DNA of 64,000 nt. It comes from Niastella soli. GTDB lineage: Bacteria > Bacteroidota > Bacteroidia > Chitinophagales > Chitinophagaceae. A program made the position numbers and the translations under genes. Shown here one piece after another: positions 50,568 through 60,400 of the stretch (positions within the stretch are counted from its first letter, which is position 1; every line of letters begins with the position of its first letter). The notes under the pieces were generated by a model. That model did not search any database. It saw nothing but the letters and a program-made list of their open reading frames with translations, and was not told where the DNA came from. Location: positions 1,054,001 to 1,118,000 of the forward strand of contig NZ_JAGHKO010000004.1 of the NCBI RefSeq assembly GCF_017742245.1, read 5' to 3'.

Positions 50568-52986
50568 ATTTTATGGTTCGTATTGCAAATCGAGGCATGG
50601 GCATTTCCACCCATTTACGTCCTGTTTTATCGGTATGAATGGATAAGGTCTTTATCAGGCGGCCATCTAGCTCTACCTGCACAGCCCTTTTGGCGCTAAA
50701 GCCCAGATAAACTTTCACCACCGGGCTTTTGGCGTCGGCATTGAACAATCGTACCAACGTTGCATTACTGACTGAAGTTATAGAAGAGACTTCTATCCCC
50801 TGCTCCGTTTGCAACAACGAGCGCTGCCCTTCACCGGTAGCAGTGGTGACTATTAGCGGCTCATTCCATTTTGTGCCTTCTGCCCAACAACCAGCCTGGT
50901 CCCAGGTACCCTTATGCGGTAGTAAGGCATAATGTATTTCGGTAGGGCCATCCAGCGTGTAATTGCGATAAAAGATGCCATTGCCAGAATACTGTATGGT
51001 CAGCCCCAGCGGAAAATTTTCTCCATGCGTATAACTGGTGGTATGATCGGTGAATAATGCCAGGCCGTACTCCCCTTTTCCGTCCTCCACATCCACCCAG
51101 TTCAACAACACATTGTTCTTGATGCTATCCCAACGATTGTAAAAAGTATTGTTGAGTTTGCTTTGGGTCACGTCAAACGGCGCATTCTTTACTATTTTTT
51201 GACTGGAAAGATCAACCGGGAACAAAGCCAGCAGTTTGAACCGATCGTCGTAATACGCTTTTCTAACCTGAGTATCTTTGGGTTCGTCATAATATTCGCC
51301 GATGGCGGGATTGTCTTTCCAATCTATTTTTAAATGGATATCCACCCGGGCTTGTCCTTGTTGTACTGTAATCGTTTGTGTAAAGGGAGTACCGGCTATG
51401 CTGCCCTTTATGGCCAGTTTTATTTCCGCCGCACCATTCTCCAACACTTCCACTTCAGCGACTTTATCGGCACTGGATTGCATGCCGCCGTTGTTGTAAA
51501 AGTTACCACGCAGTTCATTCAACCGATTTCCTGGTTCTATAAACTCTTTGTTGCTTAATTGTTTTGCTACCCAGCTGGTAATGGTACCGCCCTTTGCCGG
51601 GTCAATTAACAGCCGGTACAGATCCGTTTCTACCTGGTACACCCCATTTTCCAGTTTGGTTACAACGGCGCCTTTTACCAACGGCAGGGCATTTAGTTTA
51701 TAACTTACATACCCCATCGGTGGCACTTTGGCGCGGAACAACTGATCGCCATAGCGCACCAACTCATCCCGCTCCACAGCCGTGGTATTGAATACGCGCA
51801 CATAGGCACCCGCACTGCCCGACAGTTGCCGGGTGGCGGTTTGTGTTATGCTATCGCTTATATGATTGGTGAAACCCGTCCATTTAACCACTTTATCGGC
51901 CCAGGTATCGTTTTTCTTTCCATTGTAGGGAACTATCCAGCAATCGTGGTGCTGTGATAATAACAACGTTCTCCAGGCGTCATTGAAACTATTGGCAGGC
52001 CAGGTTGCACCTGTCCATATTGTTGCCATGGCCGCCAGCTTTTCTGCCTGCACCATCGTATTCTCTGAATGGCGCACGGCCTGTGCGATCCGCTGTAATA
52101 CCTGGGCACCCCACATCAGTCCTACCTGCACATCCTCCTGGGAGAACCGCCAGCTTTTGGCTTCTTTGTTCCCGATCTTCTCGAAATATCCCCGCCAGGT
52201 AGTATACTTCGTTGGTGCATACACGCCATTGCTGCCGGTTTCATTGGCGCCCTTTAACCAGGGACCAAAGGACCAACCGGCATCCTGTAAACACATGCCT
52301 ACCGGATGTTGAATGCCATAGGCAAACGCCTTTTGTACATACTCCCTGCTGTTGCCTGAAGCAATGGTTTCCCAAATGGAATGTGGTTTGAAGGCTTCTA
52401 TTTCATATCGTGGTACAGTGAGTATAGAAGTGCCATCCGGACCGGTCCAGTTCACCAATTCGCCGCCAAAGGCGCGGGTATAACCGCCCCAACACGTATT
52501 GGGGTTTTTCAGGGACGCATACCGGAATCCATATGAGCGTAAGACCTGCGGTAAAGCGCTGGTAAAACAAGGCTCCTCCGATGAATAAGTGGTAAACTGA
52601 ATAGCCGGAAAATGCTGCCGCAGTTTTTTCATTCCATAATAAAACTGCCGGATCATACTTTCACCGGAAATATTATACATATACGCCTGGCCGTATGCCG
52701 GGTTAACATATTCGATACGGGCATTGACCGACTGATCGGTCATCAGCTTTTGAAATGCCGCGTAGTTTGCTGCATCGTGCACGGCAATGCTGTCCCACGA
52801 TTCGGGTTCCAGCTCCAGGTTAATTTTCCACTCGGGGTACTGTGCCAGTTTTTCCACCATGAATTTGGTTTGCCATGGTGGAATATGTCCATAAATCCCC
52901 CCATGATAGCCATCGATAAACCAGGCGGTTTGCGCTGCACCCTTCAAAACAAAAAACAATAATATCGGGACCAGTAGTTGCTTCAT
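50554..52986 (-). CDS. GH38-like alpha-mannosidase, divergent
   Basis: An 810-residue exported protein. Signal peptide about 1-18 (LKGAAQ). The N-terminal part has GH38-type order: WFIDGYHGGIYGHIPPWQTK, EWKINLELEPESWD, IQFTTYSSEEPCFTSALPQV, a helical three-helix-bundle region (RHSENTMVQAEKLAAMATIW) and LLLSQHHDCWIVPYNG. The last corresponds to the HHD zinc-side motif of GH38. The classic HxD motif and the IDPFGHS nucleophile motif are replaced by DGYHGG and SSEEP, so the mechanism may differ. The C-terminal beta-sandwich (YRLLIDPAKGGTITSWVAKQ, PLGLTIQYSGNGIFYRNYTL) is GH38-like. It is translationally coupled to the esterase gene upstream (TAATG overlap) and is expected to release mannose. Confidence 0.85.
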   Translation of the reverse strand: MKQLLVPILLFFVLKGAAQTAWFIDGYHGGIYGHIPPWQTKFMVEKLAQYPEWKINLELEPESWDSIAVHDAANYAAFQKLMTDQSVNARIEYVNPAYGQAYMYNISGESMIRQFYYGMKKLRQHFPAIQFTTYSSEEPCFTSALPQVLRSYGFRYASLKNPNTCWGGYTRAFGGELVNWTGPDGTSILTVPRYEIEAFKPHSIWETIASGNSREYVQKAFAYGIQHPVGMCLQDAGWSFGPWLKGANETGSNGVYAPTKYTTWRGYFEKIGNKEAKSWRFSQEDVQVGLMWGAQVLQRIAQAVRHSENTMVQAEKLAAMATIWTGATWPANSFNDAWRTLLLSQHHDCWIVPYNGKKNDTWADKVVKWTGFTNHISDSITQTATRQLSGSAGAYVRVFNTTAVERDELVRYGDQLFRAKVPPMGYVSYKLNALPLVKGAVVTKLENGVYQVETDLYRLLIDPAKGGTITSWVAKQLSNKEFIEPGNRLNELRGNFYNNGGMQSSADKVAEVEVLENGAAEIKLAIKGSIAGTPFTQTITVQQGQARVDIHLKIDWKDNPAIGEYYDEPKDTQVRKAYYDDRFKLLALFPVDLSSQKIVKNAPFDVTQSKLNNTFYNRWDSIKNNVLLNWVDVEDGKGEYGLALFTDHTTSYTHGENFPLGLTIQYSGNGIFYRNYTLDGPTEIHYALLPHKGTWDQAGCWAEGTKWNEPLIVTTATGEGQRSLLQTEQGIEVSSITSVSNATLVRLFNADAKSPVVKVYLGFSAKRAVQVELDGRLIKTLSIHTDKTGRKWVEMPMPRFAIRTIKFEHV

Positions 52987-54488
52987 TAATTTGTTTTTGG
53001 CGCTGGTTCTGTCCAGTCATCAGTGCGAAAAGGAATTACAGGCCAACCTTCCCTGTTATGTAAGGAGGTAACTGCATAATTGGTAAATGCATATCGCACC
53101 GCTACCGGCTTTTTTACTTTATCACTCCACACAATAATGGTAGAACCATCGATGGTCGCTTCGGCCGGATAGAATTGCTGATCGGCACCAGCGATGAGAA
53201 AGAATTTCGGCGCGCTGCCGTCATCGGTTTGTAATCCACCTGTTGTGGTACCCCGTTCAAAATGAATAATGGCTTTTTTGCCAGTTACTTCCATATGCTG
53301 GTATTGCGGCCCACGCCAAACAACATTCAATTGCCCGTACGTACGGTTCAAGGCCGTTTTTGCCAGCCTGATGCCAATGGGCTTTTTATTATGCGGGTGC
53401 AGGTTCTTTGCTTCGCCCACATCAATGGTGGTGACCATGGCCGTATTGTTCAGCGTGGCAACCTTTTCCTGCGCTTCGCGAAAGAAGGCATAATCAGCCA
53501 GCGTTGGATCTTCCATTTCCAGAAAGTAAGGTGCCACCTGTACATAATAGAAGGGCAGCTCATTTTGACCGAAGGTTTGCCGCCAGCTTTGTATCAGGGT
53601 TTGGGTAAGCTTTGTATAGGGCTCGCGTTCTTTCCGGTTGGCTTCGCCCTGGTACCAGCAAACACCCCGGATATTGAAATGCCGCAACGGGTAAATAAGC
53701 GCGTTGTATAACAAGAAGGGCCGGGTTACTTTTTCAAAGCTAAAGCCGCCATCTATTTTCTCTTTTGATCTGGGACTGTTCAAATAAGGTTGCAGGTATA
53801 CCCGGTACAGCATAGTATCTGCCGCCAGCACGGGTTGTGGTACATAGGCCTGCGCGGCAGAAGCGCCAATACCGGAAAAGATGATCCCTACCGGTACGTT
53901 CAGTTTTTGTTGCAGCTCACGGCCAAAGTAATACCCCACGCCGCTGAAATCTTTTACCGTGGCCGGACGGCAAGCCGTCCATTTGCCTGAAAAAGAATCA
54001 TAGGGTGTGGCGCTGAAGTTCAGTCCAACGTTTAACAGCCGCAAATTGGGATGGTTGGCTGCCGCCACTTCATTGTTGGCGTCCACCACTTCTTTCATGC
54101 TGAATTGCATGTTCGACTGCCCACTGCATAACCATAATTCACCTATCAATACATTGTGTAAGGTAATTGCTGCCGCACCATCCGTTACATCAATCCGATG
54201 CGGGGTGTAATCACCAGGCTGCACAGCCGGAACAGGCACCATGCATAAGAAATCTCCACCGGGAGCCGCTTTTACCAATACCGGCGAATCCATCCAGTCG
54301 GCCTGGATAGATAATGACTTGCCGGCCGGTGCTTTGCCCCAGATGGTCAATGGCCGGTTCTGTTGCACCACCATGCTGTCCTGCAAACCGCTGCCCAGTT
54401 GAAAATCCGGCTGATCCTTACCGTTGCTGGCCCACACCATTACCGGATAAAAACAAACACCCAGCAAGGTCATCAATACTTTTTTCAT
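52986..54488 (-). CDS. Sialate O-acetylesterase (SASA domain)
   Basis: A 500-residue exported esterase. Signal peptide 1-20 (GVCFYPVMVWAS). SASA/SGNH domain: the N-terminal Ig-like part (FQLGSGLQDSMVVQQNRPLT), the nucleophile in LIGELWLCSGQSNMQFSM (Ser about residue 124), IFSGIGASAAQAYVP, RGVCWYQGEANRKEREPYTK and TIDVGEAKNLHPHNKKPIGI with the catalytic Asp/His region. The C-terminus has a beta-sandwich. It is expected to de-acetylate sialic acid or other sugar esters so that downstream exo-enzymes can act. The stop overlaps the GH38-like gene start by 1 bp and the start lies 2 bp after the GH2 gene, so it is part of the operon. Confidence 0.95.
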   Translation of the reverse strand: MKKVLMTLLGVCFYPVMVWASNGKDQPDFQLGSGLQDSMVVQQNRPLTIWGKAPAGKSLSIQADWMDSPVLVKAAPGGDFLCMVPVPAVQPGDYTPHRIDVTDGAAAITLHNVLIGELWLCSGQSNMQFSMKEVVDANNEVAAANHPNLRLLNVGLNFSATPYDSFSGKWTACRPATVKDFSGVGYYFGRELQQKLNVPVGIIFSGIGASAAQAYVPQPVLAADTMLYRVYLQPYLNSPRSKEKIDGGFSFEKVTRPFLLYNALIYPLRHFNIRGVCWYQGEANRKEREPYTKLTQTLIQSWRQTFGQNELPFYYVQVAPYFLEMEDPTLADYAFFREAQEKVATLNNTAMVTTIDVGEAKNLHPHNKKPIGIRLAKTALNRTYGQLNVVWRGPQYQHMEVTGKKAIIHFERGTTTGGLQTDDGSAPKFFLIAGADQQFYPAEATIDGSTIIVWSDKVKKPVAVRYAFTNYAVTSLHNREGWPVIPFRTDDWTEPAPKTN

Positions 54489-54490
54489 GG

Positions 54491-57409
54491 CTACTTATTA
54501 TAGGGTTCCACAATTAGTTTATAACCGCCGCCCTGTAACAGGGCAGCATCAAATTCAATCTCAATCTTTTTACGCTCACCTTTGAACAAGGTAAAATAGT
54601 TATCATTCATAAGGGCAGGCAACAATCGCTCACCGTCGCTTGTTCTTATTGCCTGTACCCGGATGGCAAAGGCAACAGGAGCAGTTGGGTTACTCACCGT
54701 CACTTCAATGACCGCCTTTCCATTTCTGTTCGTCAGCTTCGACTCATACTTCAGTGTTGCTTTTGGCAGTTTGCTCAGGGCGGTGTAGTCGGCCAGTTTA
54801 TTGCTGCGCCAGTAAAAATTATCCGACACTAATTTCCCCTGTTCATCGGTGAGCAACAATTTTATAAATTGTACTTCAGTAAGGGTCGGCCGGTTGATGC
54901 TGTATACTTCCAGGTCGTACAGCGAATAACCAAAGTCAGTAGCCCGCCGCAGTCCCTGCATTTTTACAAAGCGTGCTTTTACCGGCGTCAATGCAACCTG
55001 TTCTACCCCACCCCGGCCCTCGCTGGTGCTGTATACATCTGTCCAGTGCACCGCATCGTTCGACACCTGTATTTTATAAGCGCTGGCATAGGCGGCTTCC
55101 CAATTCAATGCCACTGTTTTTATGGTTTGTTCAACACCCAGGTCAACATATACCCATTCGTTATCTGAATACCCACTGCTCCATCGGGAACCGCTGTTGC
55201 CATCTGTAATGGCGGCAGCATCCGGCGCTTCCACCGCTCCGGAAGAGGCCACCGCAGTTTTCTTATACGCAATATTTTCTGTACTGAAGTTAAGATCAAA
55301 ACAGGAAGTAATGGTGTCCGATGGAGCATCTATTGTTACGGTTTTACCATACTTTGTTTGCACCCGGCCATTGAGATCATAGATGATCGCTTCCGCCTTT
55401 AGTCCTGGCCGGTTTTTCAGCGTGGTGTTGATCACCTTTACCGAATTATCAGCATAGCTCCATTGTATATGCAGCGGCTCACCTGCCTTTTTTACGCCCC
55501 AATAAGCACCGGTGAGGTCATAATAATAATCGTAGGTCTGCCATACAAACGAGGGGTAGGCCGACTGGCTCATCCAGGTCATTACGCCCGAGGCATCATT
55601 CCACATGTGATGCTGCCAGCCTTCATATAAAGCCTTGTTCGTTTCTATATTTACCAGTTGCGCCTTGCGGCAATAATCTTCAATACCCGTTGGCGTACCA
55701 TAACTTTTCACTGCAGCGTCGTAGTTATCGGGTCCGGCATTGGTAGCCGACCTGCCAAAGAAATGTTTATCCCACATGGTTGATCGGGGCCAGGCGTCAG
55801 CGTCAGGCATAAATTTCTTAAAGCTCTCATAGGTGGTGAACACCGCCGTTCCTATTTCCGTACGAAAACCCCAGCCTGCATTTCCACCAAAACCACCCGG
55901 GTACTTTGTAAAGTACCAGTTGGGATGAAAATTGGTCCAGGGGCCGCTGCCTGTCAATGCATCGGAATGCGAGTTCGGCTGATACCAGCGATCGCCGCCA
56001 TCAAAGGTTGTTACATTTTCCCGCAGCCAGCCATTCAAAGGTGGTAACGGATAACCTTCATTATCGCCACACCAAACGGCAATGGAAGGATGGTTCCGCA
56101 ACCGCTTTATTTTTTCAACCGCATTTTTATTAAATGCGTAAACGTCATGGGGCAAATTGGGATGTGAGTTCAACCAGAAATCATCCCAGATCATAATGCC
56201 ATATTTATCGCAGGCATCGTACAGCTCCTCGTCGGTTACAGAACCTATCCAGTTGCGGATCATATTAAGATTCATCTCCCGGTGCAGCTTTACTTTTATG
56301 TCGTATTCACTGCCACGGCAACGCAGCAGGTACTCACTCATGCCCCAGTTGCCACCACGCACATATACTTTTTCTCCATTGATCCGGATATGGAACACAC
56401 CGCCTGTCGTATCGTAACTGTATTTCCGGATGCCGAATTGCACCCGCTGGCTGTCGGAAACCCTGCCCCCCGCAGTATATTTAATAGTACAGGTATATAA
56501 GTTTGGATCGCCATAACCATTTGGCCACCACAACAACGGTTCTTTTATCTGGAGCTGCGAAAACTTACCGGCATTGAATTGTAGCTCCGAATGTTCTCCG
56601 GCACCCAGATGTACGGATTGCTTAACAACGATATTTCCCGGTTGGATAACAGCTGTCAATTCACCGGAATCTGGTTTGTCACTTAAATTGTTCAAACCCA
56701 GGTTCAGTGACAAAACGGCTTCGCTTTTTGACGGCAGGTCTGTGCGTACCCACGGATCGGAAATAACAACCCCACGGGAAACCGACAGGTACACATCGCT
56801 TACTATACCTTGTAACAAACCGGGAACAGATGGCATCCAATCCCAGCCATCGCTGGAGATATAGGTTGGGCTGGCATGATTGGCGATGGGTTTGCCCGGC
56901 CAGGATACCAGTACTGCCAGTACATTTTTCCCCGATGAGGACAGCAATTTCGTTACATCAAAATCGCCTCTTTCCATAAATCCATCCAGCACGCCTACCC
57001 TTACTCCATTGAAAAAGACTTCGCCCTTTCGGTTGATGCCTTTGAAATGAAGCCGGCAAATAGTACCAGATCCTATTGCCGGACTGGCAAACTCGGTGCG
57101 GTACCAGAAATTTCGATTGTATTTTTGCTGATCAACCTGGTATATATTATCACCGAAATTGGGGTCCTTTTCCAAACCAGCCTGCACATAAGAAGTAAAC
57201 ACACAACCGGGCACCACGGCGGGCACCCAACGTTTGGTATCATATCCTTCCTTAAAAGCGGGCACACTGTCCCGGCCTATCTCCGCCTGCGGCATCAATT
57301 TCCATTGTATGCGGGGTGAACTATTGAGATCGATCTTTTCCTGTGCTGTTGTTGTTAAAGCGGTCAATAATAAAAGACCGCCTGCCATTCGTAAATAAAA
57401 ACTAGCCAT
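54491..57409 (-). CDS. GH2 beta-mannosidase/exo-glucosaminidase-like enzyme with inserted discoidin (F5/8C) domain
   Basis: A 972-residue exported GH2 enzyme. Signal peptide about 1-22 (ALTTTAQ). Sugar-binding domain: WVPAVVPGCVFTSYVQAGL, DNIYQVDQQKYNRNFWYRTE and RLHFKGINRKGEVFFNG. Ig-like domain: EPLLWWPNGYGDPNLYTCTI. Catalytic barrel: YVRGGNWGMSEYLLR, NLNMIRNWIG, the acid/base Glu in VWCGDNEGYPLP (about 447), and the nucleophile Glu in GWGFRTEIGT (about 516). The subfamily resembles mannosylglycoprotein endo-beta-mannosidase and exo-beta-D-glucosaminidase. At about 735-865 an F5/8 type C module (KKTAVASSGAVEAPDAAAIT, SGYSDNEWVYVDLGVEQTIK, RFVKMQGLRRATDFGYSLYD) interrupts the C-terminal Ig-like region, which resumes with VQFIKLLLTDEQGKLVSDNF. 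Operon member, 1 bp from the GH92 gene. Confidence 0.93.
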   Translation of the reverse strand: MASFYLRMAGGLLLLTALTTTAQEKIDLNSSPRIQWKLMPQAEIGRDSVPAFKEGYDTKRWVPAVVPGCVFTSYVQAGLEKDPNFGDNIYQVDQQKYNRNFWYRTEFASPAIGSGTICRLHFKGINRKGEVFFNGVRVGVLDGFMERGDFDVTKLLSSSGKNVLAVLVSWPGKPIANHASPTYISSDGWDWMPSVPGLLQGIVSDVYLSVSRGVVISDPWVRTDLPSKSEAVLSLNLGLNNLSDKPDSGELTAVIQPGNIVVKQSVHLGAGEHSELQFNAGKFSQLQIKEPLLWWPNGYGDPNLYTCTIKYTAGGRVSDSQRVQFGIRKYSYDTTGGVFHIRINGEKVYVRGGNWGMSEYLLRCRGSEYDIKVKLHREMNLNMIRNWIGSVTDEELYDACDKYGIMIWDDFWLNSHPNLPHDVYAFNKNAVEKIKRLRNHPSIAVWCGDNEGYPLPPLNGWLRENVTTFDGGDRWYQPNSHSDALTGSGPWTNFHPNWYFTKYPGGFGGNAGWGFRTEIGTAVFTTYESFKKFMPDADAWPRSTMWDKHFFGRSATNAGPDNYDAAVKSYGTPTGIEDYCRKAQLVNIETNKALYEGWQHHMWNDASGVMTWMSQSAYPSFVWQTYDYYYDLTGAYWGVKKAGEPLHIQWSYADNSVKVINTTLKNRPGLKAEAIIYDLNGRVQTKYGKTVTIDAPSDTITSCFDLNFSTENIAYKKTAVASSGAVEAPDAAAITDGNSGSRWSSGYSDNEWVYVDLGVEQTIKTVALNWEAAYASAYKIQVSNDAVHWTDVYSTSEGRGGVEQVALTPVKARFVKMQGLRRATDFGYSLYDLEVYSINRPTLTEVQFIKLLLTDEQGKLVSDNFYWRSNKLADYTALSKLPKATLKYESKLTNRNGKAVIEVTVSNPTAPVAFAIRVQAIRTSDGERLLPALMNDNYFTLFKGERKKIEIEFDAALLQGGGYKLIVEPYNK

Positions 57410-57410
57410 C

Positions 57411-60400
57411 CTATTTTGTTGTTAAAGAAAACGGTTTATCAGCGTTCAAAATACCGCGCCCGGTGGCCGGTTTATTGCTCATCTCAAAATGTAAAACACC
57501 GCCTTTGACGATGTCGGCATGGGTGATCCAGTTATGCGTATACACCTTTCCGTTCAGGGTGGCGTTTGCTATGTAGACGTTACTGGCACTGTTGTTTTTT
57601 GCCTCTATAATAAATTGCTTTCCATTTTCCAGGGTAATGGTCACTTTGGGAAACAGCGGACTGCCGATCACATACTGGTCCGTACCGGGGCATACTGCAT
57701 AGATACCCAATGCACTCAGCACATACCACGATGACATGCCCCCCTGGTCTTCATCGCCGGGAAAACCTTTTTCTGTAGCATTGTACAAACGGTCCATCAC
57801 GGCCCTTACATGCGCCTGCGCCTTCCAGGGCTGCCGGGCGTAATTGTACAGGTAGATCATATGTTGAATGGGCTGGTTGCCATGCGCGTACTGCCCCATG
57901 TTGGCCAACTGCATTTCTTTCATTTCATGAATAACGCCGCCATAGGTACCGGGCTTTATGGTATTGGGAAGAGAAAATACCGAGTCGAGTTTGGCGGTGA
58001 ATTTTTGCTCGCCCCCCATCAGGTTGATCAGTCCCTGCACATCGTGAAAAACAGACCAGGTATAATGCCAGGCATTGCCTTCGGTATAAGGACCTCCCCA
58101 ATCGAGCGGATCGAATTGCGGCGCCCATTGACCATTTGTTTGCCGGCCACGCATAAAATTGGTAGCAGGATCAAATACATTCCGGTAATTATATAGCTGG
58201 CGGGCAAACACGTTTGTATAGAACCGGTTGCCCGTTTTGGTGGCCAACTGCCAGGCGCAAAAGTCGTCATAGGCATATTCCAGCGTTTGCGCGGTGGATC
58301 CCTGCGATTCGGGATAGGTTACATAACCCAACTGGAAATAATCCTTCCAGCCCTGGCGCCCATTGGCGCCGCCCCAGGGACCTTTATTGGTGGCTTCATG
58401 ATAATAAGCTTTTAGTGCTGAATCGGCGCTAAAGGATCGAATGTCTTTTACCCATGCATCCGTTAACAGCGAGATGGCATGGTTACCCAGCATTCCCCCT
58501 GTTTCGGAAGGAAATGACCAGGCAGGCAGCCAGCCACATTGTTGCTGCGCTGCCAACAGGGCCTGCATATACTGGCCTTCCATGGTAGGGTGCAAAATGG
58601 TATTGAGCGGAAACTGAGAACGAAAGGTATCCCAGAAACCATTATCGGTATACATATAACCATTGTGAATGGCACCGTCATATGGACTGTAATAAACAGG
58701 TTGTCCCTGTTCGTTATATTCGAAGAACTGGTGCGAAAAAAGGTTGGCCCTGAACAAACAGGAATAGAAAGTAGCTTTTTGTTCTTCCGTTCCGCCTTCT
58801 ACCAATATGCGGTGAAACAGTTTGTTCCATACCTGTTGCGCCGCGCGGCGGGTATCGTCGAAACCGGCGTACGCCCCCAACTCCCGTTGCAAGGTAGTGA
58901 TCGCCTGTTCGGGACTGATATAGGAAGAGGCGATCTTTACCTGCACCACCGCCCCTTTTGGAAATTGCAACCAGGCGCCAGCGCCTTTGCCTTCTTTGTA
59001 AACACTGTCTTTAAAAACGGTATTTTTTTCGTTCTCCCAGGTCCCGTAACTAACAAAGGGCTGATCAAATTCGAGCACAAAATAATTGCGGAATTTGGCA
59101 GGTACCCAACGGGCATTGTTCACCCAGCCGGTAATGCGGTGGTGACTGGCGTCGATATTCACTTCGCTTAGTTGCGTATAGCCATCCAGCACCAGGTAGC
59201 CCTCTCCAGTTTGCGGATAAGAAAATCGCATGGCTGCACCACGTTCTACCGGAGTAATTTCAGTAGTAATGCCATTATCGAACGTTACTTTATAATAATC
59301 AGGCCGGCCGGTCTCATTTTCATGATGAAAGGCCGCGGCTCTTTTGTTCTCATCTACTTCCAACGTACCGGCAAGGGGCATTAGGGTAAACACGGCATAA
59401 TCATTCACCCAGGGACTGCATTGATGGGTTTGACCAAAACCACGGATGGAGGTAGCGCCGTATTGGTATTTCCAGCCATCGCCATTCTTCCCCGTTTGCG
59501 GGCTCCAGGCATTCATACTAAATGGAAGCGCGGTGGTAGGATACGTATTCCCGTAACTGAGGCCAAAATCGGAAGCCGTTCCCTGCAGTGTATTGGCGTA
59601 TTTCACCAGGTCGTCGTTTGCTTCAACACCCCAATGGTTGTTGGGGGCAGGTCCCATCTCCAGTTCCAGTACCCCGCCTGCTGCTATATCGGCATGATCG
59701 ATAAAGCATGCAGCGTACGGCTTTCCATTCAGCCAGGCCCGCTGAATGTATACGTTCTTTGTACTGTTATTTTTGGCTATCACCGTAAAGGTCTTGCCTT
59801 TTGCATATTGCGGATCAAGCTGTAATTCAATTTTTGTAAACACCGGACTGGTGATCTCGTACCGCGTATCGCCCGGACAAACCGGATGAATACCTGCAGC
59901 GGCCAGCACATACCAGGCCGACATTTGCCCAACGTCTTCATTACCCACCAATCCTTCTACTTTATTGTGATACGCGCGGGCGCATATTTTGCGGCTCCAT
60001 TCCTGCGTTAGCCAGGGCGCGCCCAACCGGTTAAAGAGAAAAGGAACATGGTGTACCGGTTCATTGGCATGGTTATAATAATCGTTCCATAAAAGGTCTG
60101 CGGGGGCATTGTTAAAGAAATGCAGCAGGTCGGCGATCACGCTGTCGCGGCCACCCATCAGTTTTACCATGCCCGGTACATCATGCGGAACAAACCAGCC
60201 TTGCTGATAAGGATTGCTTTCCACGGTACCATAGAATTGTTTCAACCGGCCTTCAGCTGGCCAGTCTTCCCAACTCCCATCTTCCTTCCGTGGCCGGAAC
60301 CAGTTTTTGGAGGCGTCAAATACATTTTTATAACTCAACGCCCGTTGCGCATATTTCAATTCATCTTCCTTTTTCCCCAATGCTGCTGCCAGGCGCGACA

